A stretch of DNA of 50,641 nt from Anaerotignum sp. (GTDB taxonomy: Bacteria > Bacillota > Clostridia > Lachnospirales > Anaerotignaceae): assembly GCA_028710085.1 (NCBI GenBank), contig JAQUSU010000007.1, positions 1-50,641 on the forward strand, read 5' to 3'. The notes beneath the pieces are model-generated. The model had not been told where the DNA came from. It worked only from the letters and a program-made list of their open reading frames with translations, and did not search any database. Made by a program: the position numbers and the translations under genes. Shown here piece by piece: positions 25,001 to 32,474 of this stretch. Numbering within the stretch: position 1 is the first letter of the stretch; each line of letters begins with the position of its first letter.

Positions 25001-27190
25001 TCCGGATTAGTATCGGAAACGCCATATGACCTTTTTATTGTTGCGAAAGATAGTTTTAACAATATTTCAAATGTTGTATATATGGACGTAAAGACTGCTG
25101 ACTTCACAAAGCCAACTGCCAAAATGGAATTTGAAGAAACCATCAGCGACGATGTGGTTGCAGGCAGCGAAATTCGAATAAAATTCAGCGAAGAGGTTGT
25201 GGATAATACAACGAAGAAAAAATTATCCGCAATCGATAAAGATGACCTTGGCATAAACATAAAGCTTTATGATTTGTCAATTTTACGTAGACCAGAGGTA
25301 GCGATTGATTTTACAAAGGTACTTGTTGAGGATGTTGATGGGGCGACGATTGTAACGTTTCCTATTGGAGCTTTGAATTTAAACAGCGCAAATACCTATG
25401 AGTTTGAGTTGAATAAGATTGCTGATACCTCGGGAAACAGAATGGACGAAAGAACATTGCTGCCTTCGTTCAATACTGTGGCGCCCATGGTTGAGATTAC
25501 GGAAACGATTTCCGCATCTACTATGGACATGACCTTTGAACTGACACCGCAGATTTCGGAAACAAATGATAACATCTTCTATGACGTTTTGTTCCAAAGC
25601 AGCGAAAAGGTTGGTTTTAAGGTTTATAAAAAGCCAAAGGGCAGCACTGCCTTTACAGAGATTACTCCGTCTGGAGACACCGGTGTAGTCATCGTTGAAA
25701 AAGGGAAATCAGTTTCTTTGCAGAATATAAAGGAAAAATATTTTGCTCACGCTGAAGTATATAGCTATGATAAATTTAAGACATTAGAGCAAACAGAGTA
25801 TGGAATAAAGATTGTTTCTATCAATGGTGATGAGGATAAGCAGGGTTGGTCAAGCACAGTTAATTTTGGAATTAAGTGTGTGATTGGCAGCAGCTCGGGT
25901 TTGAGTCCTGTTTCTGATAATCCTACGGATAGACTTGCAGAGTCGGTCAGTGAAGGGAAGGTTACCATAGTAAACTATCCAAAGGAATTCAATGTAAAGG
26001 TATATTTTACAGATACCAATGTTCCTCAATTTGTAACCGACTACCCTAAGGGCTTAACTGACGGTTCTAAGGTGGGGGATACCCTTGTAAGACCCCTTGT
26101 CATGACGACGAAACCGGCAACCTTCTATTATCTGATTGCCAAAAAAGGTACAGTTACAGATCCTACTCCAGATGGCATTATGAATGGAACGTATAAGCCA
26201 CAGGATGGGGTTTACGGCAGTTATGTGATCGCAAGTGGCAATACAGAGTATGAACTGAGAATGGAAGGATTAAATCCCAATGTGATTTATGTAATGTATT
26301 GCTTCTTGAAGGGAACCCCTGCGGCTACCTCGGATATGAAGGAGATTGAATTTACCACAGTTCCTGTAGCAGCGCCGATATGGGATAGTGCCTATATCAG
26401 AGATAGACTGGAAAATTCCGCAGTTATTGATGTTGCCCTTGATAAGGAAGCGGAAATAGATTGGATTGTGTTTAATAAGCAGTCCATGCCGAGTATTTTA
26501 GAAGATAACGACGAGTTGAAATGGGATATTAATCGGGATGTTAATCGGGATGATATTGCTGAGTTTATCCGAGAGAGAGAGGAAAATATTGCATACAGAC
26601 CCATTGATTTTGGTTCGACTACTGCCAAAATTAAGACGGGGGATGCTTTGGCTAGAACGACGATAACCATTAATAATATCGAAAGAGATGTATATTATAA
26701 TTTCTATGCAGTGGCAAAGAGTCCTGTTGGTGGCGGAAATTCTAAGATTATTAGAGTAATTAATATAACGCCTGCGGATAAATCCAGCCCTACTTTGGAT
26801 GAGGTTATAACGACAATTTATAACTGGGGCGATTTTTTTCAAGTAACAGCATATGATGGAGCGGTAAACCTTAACTTTTCGGAGCCGATGTATTATATTC
26901 CTGCGGAAGGATCTAAATTGGTACCGCTTACCTCAACAGCCCTTATGAGCAACTTGGATCCCAGTGGTTTAATGATATCTAGCATAAGTGGTACAGGATC
27001 TTCGGATGGGGCGGTAAAATCTGTTACAATTAAGTTTAAAGAGGCTTGCCATAATTCAGTAATTAGCTTCCCATTTGCTTTGTCAGATAAGAATACCAAC
27101 ATTGCAGGCTATCTTTACATGACATTTGTAGATTCAGAGCTGGAAGGGAAACCAAGAATTAATTCCCATTGGGTAGGACAGCTTAAATAA
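21998..27190 (+). CDS. Giant S-layer-homology surface protein (1,730 aa)
   Basis: Sec signal peptide (1-41, 'NVYAAS' cleavage). Three SLH domains follow (about 45-215; 'NHWAEPFMRNLYNRGLMSGD', 'WYADDIAIAYNQGYFSG', 'SRGYVNTASDKGFISGY') that would anchor it to cell-wall polymer. Next is a beta-helix-like region (225-430, recurrent 'V.L.G'), then at least five Ig/FN3-like repeats of about 110-120 residues, each starting near '(F/Y)..(G/N/D)YP' with a 'YWAV' or 'YYAV' strand. Distal domains include an 'IRIKFSEEVVD' Ig-like module. Several in-frame ATGs (21998, 22004, 22007) are possible starts. It likely forms an adhesive or structural surface layer. It overlaps the upstream PilZ gene. Confidence 0.88.
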   Translation: MRMMWFKKMLPNKLKKTVALTLVGTMVATNLWFVPTENVYAASFNMGVENHWAEPFMRNLYNRGLMSGDSNGNMHPDRAITRAEFLSIVNRAFGYSKTGKTPFTDVKGTEWYADDIAIAYNQGYFSGDGKTTANPKAQLTREQAVALLGRNLQIEETSGENSSFGDSKNIANWSRGYVNTASDKGFISGYRDGTFKPQNYISRGEVAKVLSDAIGELVDTSGATTLGIQDGNVTISASGVTLRDTVIKGDLYISGGVGLGTTVFENVHVMGEVIVSGTGESQAGKSSLTFDDCTIASLIIPDTGGSIKSVKLSGNTIVDDTLVKANTYLEETASKGGGFKNVELNGDAKTELHLSGLFDQVTVKGVQNYLYLDKDTVDSLIVDEEAKNSKVFLDSGTFVDGLYTDVAVAVTGTGEVGYLKVNSAGSSVSMLPEEVEIRPGLTAKINGNSMTSNDAEDASEAPVFLSDYPEMEDIGPSDGVAVFKTNKPGTVYWAITYYEDGRPDEDEIIKPGKYETIVKKNGSLKVTSDTEYTAKISGLENDTDYILSAVLVDDRDDQSKRKTDYFTTIDTSKPGFLSGFPIIKDVSDVTATIEYVTSKDSDLYWAVYEKGRPAPDSKALKNQNLYGVTENGVEEDCERYEGDTLTITGLAELSNYDCYILLSDGTNDSSVTKLQIATKDATPPQFSLGYPKLTASESNTAEITVSLNEAGLVYYAVYLGGTTFPVQEAVNVDPPAITSNDAKQQVIKGKGAEKSGKSASLKTDTAGVIKISGLKPEEEYDVYLVGQDSSGNLSEIKNITIEAKPDFIENYPALRTIYNASAEIAINVTKNCQAYWAVLPKGSVAPNAVTLKGQTISGVTNKGIIEECKKNEESILTVDNLKEYTDYELYILVTDGLVDSEIAKLAFKTADLTAPIFANGYPALGEVKDTSLGINVKVNEAATIYYVLCKKGDTFPLPVAPSTVQPTLDSDEAKNQVVLGNSGVKSGKISAKQNVEGKISISGLVSETPYDLFIVAKDSFNNISNVVYMDVKTADFTKPTAKMEFEETISDDVVAGSEIRIKFSEEVVDNTTKKKLSAIDKDDLGINIKLYDLSILRRPEVAIDFTKVLVEDVDGATIVTFPIGALNLNSANTYEFELNKIADTSGNRMDERTLLPSFNTVAPMVEITETISASTMDMTFELTPQISETNDNIFYDVLFQSSEKVGFKVYKKPKGSTAFTEITPSGDTGVVIVEKGKSVSLQNIKEKYFAHAEVYSYDKFKTLEQTEYGIKIVSINGDEDKQGWSSTVNFGIKCVIGSSSGLSPVSDNPTDRLAESVSEGKVTIVNYPKEFNVKVYFTDTNVPQFVTDYPKGLTDGSKVGDTLVRPLVMTTKPATFYYLIAKKGTVTDPTPDGIMNGTYKPQDGVYGSYVIASGNTEYELRMEGLNPNVIYVMYCFLKGTPAATSDMKEIEFTTVPVAAPIWDSAYIRDRLENSAVIDVALDKEAEIDWIVFNKQSMPSILEDNDELKWDINRDVNRDDIAEFIREREENIAYRPIDFGSTTAKIKTGDALARTTITINNIERDVYYNFYAVAKSPVGGGNSKIIRVINITPADKSSPTLDEVITTIYNWGDFFQVTAYDGAVNLNFSEPMYYIPAEGSKLVPLTSTALMSNLDPSGLMISSISGTGSSDGAVKSVTIKFKEACHNSVISFPFALSDKNTNIAGYLYMTFVDSELEGKPRINSHWVGQLK

Positions 27191-27248
27191 ATTTTACAAA
27201 AAACGGAGAAGCGGTAATTCTTTTAAGCTTTTACCAATAGCAAGCTTT

Positions 27249-27287
27249 ATCAGGCAGACAACTACGGTTGTCTGCCTGATTTTTTTG
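27249..27287 (+). terminator. Terminator after the SLH protein gene
   Basis: ATCAGGCAGACAAC pairs perfectly with GTTGTCTGCCTGAT around a 5-nt loop, followed by seven T. The rest of the 27191-27546 gap is AT-rich; apart from a 13-codon mini-ORF at 27308 nothing else is recognised in it. Confidence 0.93.
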
Positions 27288-27546
27288 AAAAAAAGATTGA
27301 GAGGGCTATGGTATATAAAGAAAAAAAGATTTCGTTAATTAATATATAAGATAGACATAGAGATAAAATTAAATTAACAAAAAATAGCAACTGAGAAATG
27401 AATTGTAGGCGGATGGTTTTTTCTTTATAGGTTGTTTGCTTTTTATGTTTAAAACAATAGCAGAACAAGCCAGAGGGCATAGAATATAGTAGTCCAAAAA
27501 AATTTTAGATAAAATTATTATTATTTAAGAAAGAGGGAATGTTAGT

Positions 27547-28407
27547 ATGGTTTATAAAGAACTTTACAATCTTGGTTATTCTCCAACGTTTGAGGTAAAT
27601 GGAAGAGAGGAAAAAACGGAAAATTTGAATTTAGCTGCAAATCCTTCAGCCTCTGCGGGTATCTTATCGGGAACGGTAACCTCGGGTGGAAGCGGTTTGG
27701 CGGGTGCAACAGTAAAAGTATATGATGTAAATGATAACCCTATTGAACACACAAATACTGGTGGCAACGGGCAGTTTACAATCGCTAATCTTCCTGTGGG
27801 GTCCTACAAAGTAACGGCAATTAAAGCCGGGTATCTGCTGCCCCTTACAACGCCCATTTCCATTCAGCAAAATAAAACAACATCTGTTGATATTAATTTG
27901 ACAGCAGATCCGGATAACAATCTTAATGTTGTATATGGGATTATTAGAACAACGGAAGATGAAACACCACTGGAAAATGCAGTGGTTAGCCTATATAGCA
28001 ATATACTGCCAGATCCTATACTTGTAATCAGCACCACCACGAATGATAATGGTGAATTTATATTTGGCTTGATTCCGACGGGAGAATATTATGTTACTGC
28101 ATCTAAATTAGGTTACTATACGAATGAAAGTGCAATAATTGATCTTACAACAAAGGAATTTGTTTCTAGTGAGATATCATTAATAGCCGATTCGGCAGCA
28201 AATACGGGTACGGTAAGTGGATTTATTAAGGAATTGGCTACGGGACAACCAATTGCAGGTGCAGGTGTGGCATTATACTCTGTAGTAAATGGAGTTGAAA
28301 ACGTCGTTGCTACAACCAGAACTAACGTGTCTGGAAAATATCTGTTTGCCAATGTAAATCCAGGCACTTATTTAGTAAAATCTACGAAACAGGAGGAAGT
28401 GGATTAA
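27547..28407 (+). CDS. Transthyretin-fold (carboxypeptidase-regulatory-like) repeat protein, copy 1
   Basis: A 286-residue protein built of about three CarboxypepD_reg/transthyretin-like modules of ~90 residues, each with 'G.V...G.GLAGA.V.VYD', 'T...GQFTIANLPVGSYKVTAIKAGY' and a final 'VDINL' strand. It begins in the second half of a module ('LYNLGYSPTFEVNGREE') and ends before the closing strands of the last. It has no signal peptide. ATG 27547 has SD 'AGAGGGAA'. The next gene is a paralogue in the same frame, separated only by a stop, one codon and an ATG. Such modules are usually extracellular; how this one would leave the cell is unclear. Confidence 0.75.
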   Translation: MVYKELYNLGYSPTFEVNGREEKTENLNLAANPSASAGILSGTVTSGGSGLAGATVKVYDVNDNPIEHTNTGGNGQFTIANLPVGSYKVTAIKAGYLLPLTTPISIQQNKTTSVDINLTADPDNNLNVVYGIIRTTEDETPLENAVVSLYSNILPDPILVISTTTNDNGEFIFGLIPTGEYYVTASKLGYYTNESAIIDLTTKEFVSSEISLIADSAANTGTVSGFIKELATGQPIAGAGVALYSVVNGVENVVATTRTNVSGKYLFANVNPGTYLVKSTKQEEVD

Positions 28408-28410
28408 CAA

Positions 28411-29289
28411 ATGCGCATTCATGACGTTTATATTCTGGGAGAAAGCGATTCCTTTGAAATAAAGACGCATGAAGAGGTAACGGTAAATTTAGAACTCAAA
28501 AAGGTGCCGCCTTGCTATCATACGCTCTTTATGGGAAAGGTTCACTGCTGGAACTTCCCAATAAGGAATGCAGTTGTTATGGTATTGGATGACAATTATA
28601 ACCCTGTGTCAAGCAGCATAACGAACGAAAACGGAATATTTGAATTCAGAAATATATTAAAGCCTGGAAAATATAAAGTAATTGCTTCAGCCGTAGGATT
28701 TAATACGACGGGAGTTACAACAGTTTTCATAAGACAAAATGAAGTAACCAAGCTGATGGTTTCATTAAATAAAAGTTCAATATTTATAAATGGGATTGTC
28801 TACGGCAAAATATTAGAAGCGGCAAGCGGAGAACCTATTGAAGATGCCAAAGTATATCTGAAATCTGTGGGTTGCGGTGAAGCGATTTATGAAACTATGT
28901 CAAATCATAATGGACAATATTTGATATACAATATTTTCCCCGATCATTATCAAATGGTAGTACAAAAACAAGGTTACATGGGTACCGAACCATTAATGAT
29001 AAAAATTGAAAGATACAGTCAAGTTTGTCTGTATTTTGATTTAGTCAGGAAGTCTTATTTTTTTAAAAATACCATTAGCGGAATAATAACAGTTGATAAA
29101 ACTTCACTTGTCGGAGCTGCTGTATTTTTATATATTTTTGATAAAGAAGGAAATGAAAGGATAGTACAGACACAAGAAACCAATGAAAACGGACTTTATC
29201 TTTTTTCAAATGTTGAAAATGGACATTATTTAGTGAAAGGAAAGCTCCAAAACTATGTGGTTTACGAAGAATCCTTTATAGTAGAATGA
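28411..29289 (+). CDS. Transthyretin-fold repeat protein, copy 2
   Basis: A 292-residue paralogue of the preceding gene. The N-terminus 'DVYILGESDSFEIKTHEE' aligns with the N-terminus of copy 1, followed by three further modules ('NENGIFEFRNILKPGKYKV', 'NHNGQYLIYNIFPDHYQM', 'NENGLYLFSNVENGHYLVKG'). AGGAGG lies 14 bp before ATG 28411, longer than ideal, so translation is probably coupled to copy 1. It is in the same frame as copy 1, so one read-through of TAA would join them into a single ~580-residue protein. No signal peptide is seen. Confidence 0.72.
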   Translation: MRIHDVYILGESDSFEIKTHEEVTVNLELKKVPPCYHTLFMGKVHCWNFPIRNAVVMVLDDNYNPVSSSITNENGIFEFRNILKPGKYKVIASAVGFNTTGVTTVFIRQNEVTKLMVSLNKSSIFINGIVYGKILEAASGEPIEDAKVYLKSVGCGEAIYETMSNHNGQYLIYNIFPDHYQMVVQKQGYMGTEPLMIKIERYSQVCLYFDLVRKSYFFKNTISGIITVDKTSLVGAAVFLYIFDKEGNERIVQTQETNENGLYLFSNVENGHYLVKGKLQNYVVYEESFIVE

Positions 29290-29423
29290 AAAATTCTTTA
29301 ATAGTAATTTTATGTACTGATTTAGAACCTTTTCAGTAAAAGTTGCCGAAAAGGTTCTGCCGTTAGAAAGCAAAATAAGACGCTTTCCAAATGGATTAAG
29401 CATATTAAACAGCTCTAAAAAGA

Positions 29424-29458
29424 AAAAAGCCCTAGAAAACAAGTTTTCTAGGGCTTTC
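29424..29458 (+). terminator. Terminator before the prophage
   Basis: AAAGCCCTAGAAAAC pairs perfectly with GTTTTCTAGGGCTTT around two bases. It is the last chromosomal feature before attL. A further T-less hairpin at 29324-29358 (AGAACCTTTTC/GAAAAGGTTCT) precedes it. Confidence 0.85.
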
Positions 29459-29464
29459 TCTATC

Positions 29465-29506
29465 TGCACCCTACAGGATTTGAACCTGCGGCCTTTCGGT
29501 CCGGAG
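29465..29506 (-). other. attL: displaced 3' half of tRNA-Arg(CCG)
   Basis: Read on the minus strand, this 42-bp piece is the tRNA 3' half from the anticodon loop (CTCCGGA, anticodon CCG) through a CCGAA anticodon-stem strand, variable loop AGGCC, T-arm GCAGG-TTCAAAT-CCTGT and acceptor AGGGTGC-A. The 5' half is absent; phage sequence begins directly beyond the anticodon loop. This is the pattern left by a tyrosine integrase using the tRNA 3' end. The intact tRNA-Arg should be at attR. Confidence 0.85.
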
Positions 29507-29618
29507 CAAAAAATAACATGCTTTATGCTTTTGGGTAGGGTTCGAAAAGTGTTGATTTTTCAATGTTTATGAACTTTTTGTGGCTTTAAAACTTAAGAAT
29601 TTTCGCAATTTTTGATAG

Positions 29619-29640
29619 TAATAAGACACTAATAAGACAC
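29619..29640. repeat. Tandem 11-bp direct repeat, likely integrase arm sites
   Basis: TAATAAGACAC occurs twice head-to-tail between attL and the integrase stop codon. Short direct repeats at this place are typical arm-type binding sites for tyrosine integrases. Confidence 0.55.
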
Positions 29641-29648
29641 CAAAACAA

Positions 29649-31052
29649 CTATGCTTTTTCCGTTTTTGATAGGGGCTTTGCAAATAAATCTTGCAGGACT
29701 TCCGCAGCAGCTTCGTCGGCAGATTTAATGGCGTGGATATAAGTTTTGGTGGTTGTAGCTGTGGAAGAGTGCCCTAATCTTTTTGATACAGTGGCCACAT
29801 TTACACCATTGGCAATTAGTAGGGATGCATTTGTGTGACGTAAGCTGTGTATATTGGTCTGGGGAAGATTGTTCTTCTCAACGAATCTATGGATCCACGA
29901 AGTAATACTATCAGGGTGCATAGCTTTGCCGTCCCATTGTGTAAATACATAGTCCTTATCATTCCACCGGTCACCCAGCTTTAGGCGTGTTATATTCTGT
30001 TCTTTCCTGTGTAGCTCCAATTCGTATATGACAATATCAGCAACTTTCATTACTCTATTGGATCCTTTTGTTTTAGGAGTATCTTCGTATATTCCTTTTT
30101 TAGGAATGTACAGGACGGCTCTTTGAACGTGGATTACTTTATTTTTAAAATCTATATCTCCCCATTTTAGGCCACAAACTTCCCCACGTCTCATTCCTGT
30201 ATAAATAAGCAAGGTAATCATCGTTTTATACTGCAACGGCTCTAATTCAAGATGTTCAAAGAATGTGGCAGTTTCTTTATCATCCATACAAAGAATTTCA
30301 TTTTGCTCAGCGCGGGGAGCCTTAACTCTTAAACATGGATTGGCGGGAATTACTTGCCACAATACTGCAGTTTGAAAAATCGTTGATAATAAACGATGAT
30401 GGTGCAAAATAACTTTTCCGGACAAATTTGTTTTTAGACTACTTATTTTAAAACACTTACTCATATCTTTTTCCAGTGTCCTGCAAATTTTTTTGGCTGA
30501 ATCCTTTGCTATGTTTTGTCCTTTAATAGCATTGTTCAGCGTGAAAAGTGAAACACTGCTTTGTTCGCAAAATGCGGTCTTTGTTCCATAGCGAGCAATA
30601 ACAGCGACTTTCAAATCAATAATAGCTGCGTATTTAGTATCTTTTCTGATACCGTCTTCCGAAAGGTTATCATAAAATTTCATTAGATGGGCGGGGGTTA
30701 TCTTTCCTAATTTCAAATGGCCCATTGCGGGAATAATTCTGCTTAGGTATTGTTCATACCCCTGTAGAGTCTTTGGTTTTAAATGTTTCAGTGCATATTC
30801 TTTCCACCACAGTTCAATAAACTTATCCAATGTAATTGACTGATTTATATAAAGGCCGTTGTTACAGTTTTCTTCGAATAGTACCGCTTGCCTCTGTACT
30901 TCCTTTTCAATCTGCTTAGCGGTCATTTCCTCCGCCGGTACATATGTCATGGAACGTTTAATTTGGGTACCGTCACTCTTATATCCTTCAGAGACTCGGA
31001 TTAGATAGGATGTGTGCCCATTTTTATTTGTTTTTTTAACTATCTGAGCCAT
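29649..31052 (-). CDS. int: Tyrosine recombinase / phage integrase
   Basis: A 467-residue integrase with an N-terminal AP2-like arm-binding region (1-65), a core-binding SAM-like domain (about 70-235) and a catalytic domain. Catalytic residues are visible: R288 in 'TGMRRGEVCGL', H402/R405 in 'HSLRHTNAS', H428 in 'RLGHSST' and Y438 in 'KTYIHA'. The core-binding domain is split by about 50 extra residues (147-195, 'ARYGTKTAFCEQSSVSLFTL') that look like an XRE-type helix-turn-helix. ATG 31052 is chosen over 31112 because SD AGGAGG lies upstream and it gives the usual 'MAQIVKK' start. It inserts the phage at tRNA-Arg. Confidence 0.95.
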   Translation of the reverse strand: MAQIVKKTNKNGHTSYLIRVSEGYKSDGTQIKRSMTYVPAEEMTAKQIEKEVQRQAVLFEENCNNGLYINQSITLDKFIELWWKEYALKHLKPKTLQGYEQYLSRIIPAMGHLKLGKITPAHLMKFYDNLSEDGIRKDTKYAAIIDLKVAVIARYGTKTAFCEQSSVSLFTLNNAIKGQNIAKDSAKKICRTLEKDMSKCFKISSLKTNLSGKVILHHHRLLSTIFQTAVLWQVIPANPCLRVKAPRAEQNEILCMDDKETATFFEHLELEPLQYKTMITLLIYTGMRRGEVCGLKWGDIDFKNKVIHVQRAVLYIPKKGIYEDTPKTKGSNRVMKVADIVIYELELHRKEQNITRLKLGDRWNDKDYVFTQWDGKAMHPDSITSWIHRFVEKNNLPQTNIHSLRHTNASLLIANGVNVATVSKRLGHSSTATTTKTYIHAIKSADEAAAEVLQDLFAKPLSKTEKA

Positions 31053-31189
31053 AAAAATAAGACCTCCTTTATTTATTTTGGGTATGGCAAATAAAGCGGT
31101 CTTGTGATACAATTAGCTTGTGTAGGCGTTTGTACCACGGTATGACCGCTTGTCCCTCACTTCGTTGGTAGCGTAGTGGGGGATTTTTT

Positions 31190-31627
31190 TTATTCTTTCA
31201 ATCTCAATTCTATAAGCTCCGGTTCGATTTCAAAAATGCAAGATAATTGGTCAACCGTCTTGTCTGGGTATTCTCCCAAGTCAGCATCATCAATGAGCAG
31301 GTCTACCGCAAAGCGATTGGCTTCTCTTTCGATTTTTGAGTTAAGGATGAAAGTTTTATTTCTAATAAAATAACAATTCAGCTTTCGGTGCAGGATAGCG
31401 TGACCTAGTTCATGGGCCATAACAAGCATCCTATCTCTGTATTCAAGATTTTTATTTATGAAGATACATCTGTGATTCTTTATAAAAAAGTAACAGCCAG
31501 AGCATTTATCAAAGCTATCAAATATCACTTCAATATTTAAAAATTCAGCAATTTCAAATGGGTTAGAAGTTCCAAATTTTCTTTTGTAGTGGTCAGCAAT
31601 TTGTTTGACACTCTTCAATAATAGCAC
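31190..31627 (-). CDS. ImmA/IrrE family metallopeptidase
   Basis: A 145-residue zinc metallopeptidase with the HExxH motif in 'VMAHELGHAILH' and the downstream Glu in 'SKIEREANRFAVDLLI'. ImmA proteins cleave the cognate phage or ICE repressor to trigger induction; the repressor gene is directly upstream with no gap. The track start is GTG 31627, adjacent to the repressor stop; TTG 31618 is an alternative with the better-placed 'AGTAGG' SD. A role in derepression is inferred from pairing with the XRE gene. Confidence 0.9.
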   Translation of the reverse strand: MLLLKSVKQIADHYKRKFGTSNPFEIAEFLNIEVIFDSFDKCSGCYFFIKNHRCIFINKNLEYRDRMLVMAHELGHAILHRKLNCYFIRNKTFILNSKIEREANRFAVDLLIDDADLGEYPDKTVDQLSCIFEIEPELIELRLKE

Positions 31628-32059
31628 CTACTTTTTATCTTTGTTCTTATTAGGGTTATATTTTTCCTTGTTTATTCTTTTTAGCCTTTTCAACATCATT
31701 TCGATGCTATCGAGTACCAATTCCACTTCTGCTTCATCAATGTCTTCGCCGTCAAAACTAGCGGGGCCATCATCCTTGCTAGTTAGCTTGGTTCTGATAG
31801 TTTCCATGTCTTTTGCTATGTCTTTTTCATCCTTGGCAGTTAAAGCGAACTCGTTCGTCTGCTTGGGTTCTTCTCCGTTCATTAGGTAGTCAACGGAAAC
31901 ACCAAGATAACTTGAAATGGCCGATAACCTGTCATCAGGAAAAGAACCTTTTTTTAACTGGCCAATATAACCATTTGCAAACTCCAAATCTTTTTCAAGC
32001 TTTGAAATTGGTATTTTTCTTTCCTTACATATCACTTTCACGCGTTCAACACTGTTCAT
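31628..32059 (-). CDS. XRE-family phage repressor (CI-like)
   Basis: A 143-residue repressor. An N-terminal HTH (residues 1-65: 'ISKLEKDLEFANGYIGQLKKG', 'AISSYLGVSVDYLMNGEE') is followed by a charged, mostly helical C-terminal half without an S24 peptidase domain, consistent with removal by ImmA rather than by self-cleavage. ATG 32059 has SD 'CGGAGG'. It is divergent from the Cro-like gene across the operator region and probably binds the TTAGR...CCTAA sites there to maintain lysogeny and regulate itself. Confidence 0.9.
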   Translation of the reverse strand: MNSVERVKVICKERKIPISKLEKDLEFANGYIGQLKKGSFPDDRLSAISSYLGVSVDYLMNGEEPKQTNEFALTAKDEKDIAKDMETIRTKLTSKDDGPASFDGEDIDEAEVELVLDSIEMMLKRLKRINKEKYNPNKNKDKK

Positions 32060-32102
32060 AGGGCAACCTCCGAAAAAATTAGGTAAAAACCTAAAAATCT
32101 AG

Positions 32103-32131
32103 TTGACAAAATAGAGAATACCCTATATAAT
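32103..32131 (+). promoter_or_regulatory. Rightward early promoter (consensus sigma-A)
   Basis: TTGACA, a 17-bp spacer and TATAAT: a perfect sigma-A promoter with operator O2 in the spacer. The predicted start near 32138 gives a leader of about 130 nt before the Cro-like gene. Confidence 0.9.
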
Positions 32132-32199
32132 CAAATTACAAATTAGGCTATAACCTAATTTTAGATAAGGGGCAATCTCAAATAGTCTGTGGTAACTCT

Positions 32200-32228
32200 A
32201 TTTTAGATTATTCCCTAATAGTTGTCAA
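32200..32228 (-). promoter_or_regulatory. Leftward repressor promoter (sigma-A)
   Basis: On the minus strand TTGACA (32223-32228), a 17-bp spacer and TAAAAT (32200-32205), with operator O4 in the spacer and -10. The predicted start near 32193 lies downstream of the rightward promoter, so the two promoters face each other and their transcripts overlap by about 55 nt. Confidence 0.8.
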
Positions 32229-32269
32229 TACAAATTTAGTTTTTTATCTAAAAAAAGGGGGTGGCATAT

Positions 32270-32461
32270 ATGTTGGAAAAAATTAAAGCGTGGTGTAAAG
32301 AAAACGATACCGCTATATCAGTGCTTGAAAAAAAATGTGGTTTAGGTAACGGTACTATTAGCGGTTGGGAAAAATCAGTGCCTAGAGTTGATAGCTTAAT
32401 TGCGGTATCTAAAATTACTGGGTTAAGCCTTGATGAACTAATCGGCACAAAAAATACATAA
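32270..32461 (+). CDS. Cro-like XRE DNA-binding protein
   Basis: A 63-residue single-domain HTH protein ('ISVLEKKCGLGNGTISGWEKS', 'LIAVSKITGLSLDELIG'). The track start is GTG 32261; ATG 32270 is preferred because it sits 5-6 bp after SD GGGGGTGG. As the first rightward gene opposite the repressor it takes the Cro position and probably competes for the same operators. It is only about half the repressor's length. Confidence 0.85.
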   Translation: MLEKIKAWCKENDTAISVLEKKCGLGNGTISGWEKSVPRVDSLIAVSKITGLSLDELIGTKNT

Positions 32462-32474
32462 GGGGGTAGAAGCT

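Larger units (their letters stand above)
32079..32251. promoter_or_regulatory. Phage switch: five 16-bp operators
   Basis: Sites with the pattern TTAGR-N6-YCTAA: O1 32079-32094 TTAGGTAAAAACCTAA, O2 32111-32126 ATAGAGAATACCCTAT, O3 32143-32158 TTAGGCTATAACCTAA, O4 32203-32218 TTAGATTATTCCCTAA, O5 32236-32251 TTAGTTTTTTATCTAA. O1 and O3 are perfect dyads. O1-O2 and O2-O3 centres are exactly 32 bp apart, and O4-O5 33 bp. O2 and O4 each lie inside a promoter spacer. Confidence 0.85.

Noticed and set aside
27308-27349. 13-codon mini-ORF starting MVYKE, like the start of the 27547 gene
   Set aside because: Only about 15 bp are shared and it ends quickly; it may be a remnant of duplication but cannot be supported as a gene.
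31153-31191. Hairpin TCCCTCACT/AGTGGGGGA followed by eight T on the plus strand
   Set aside because: It looks like a terminator, but its orientation is opposite to the surrounding leftward genes and no rightward transcript is evident; left unassigned.
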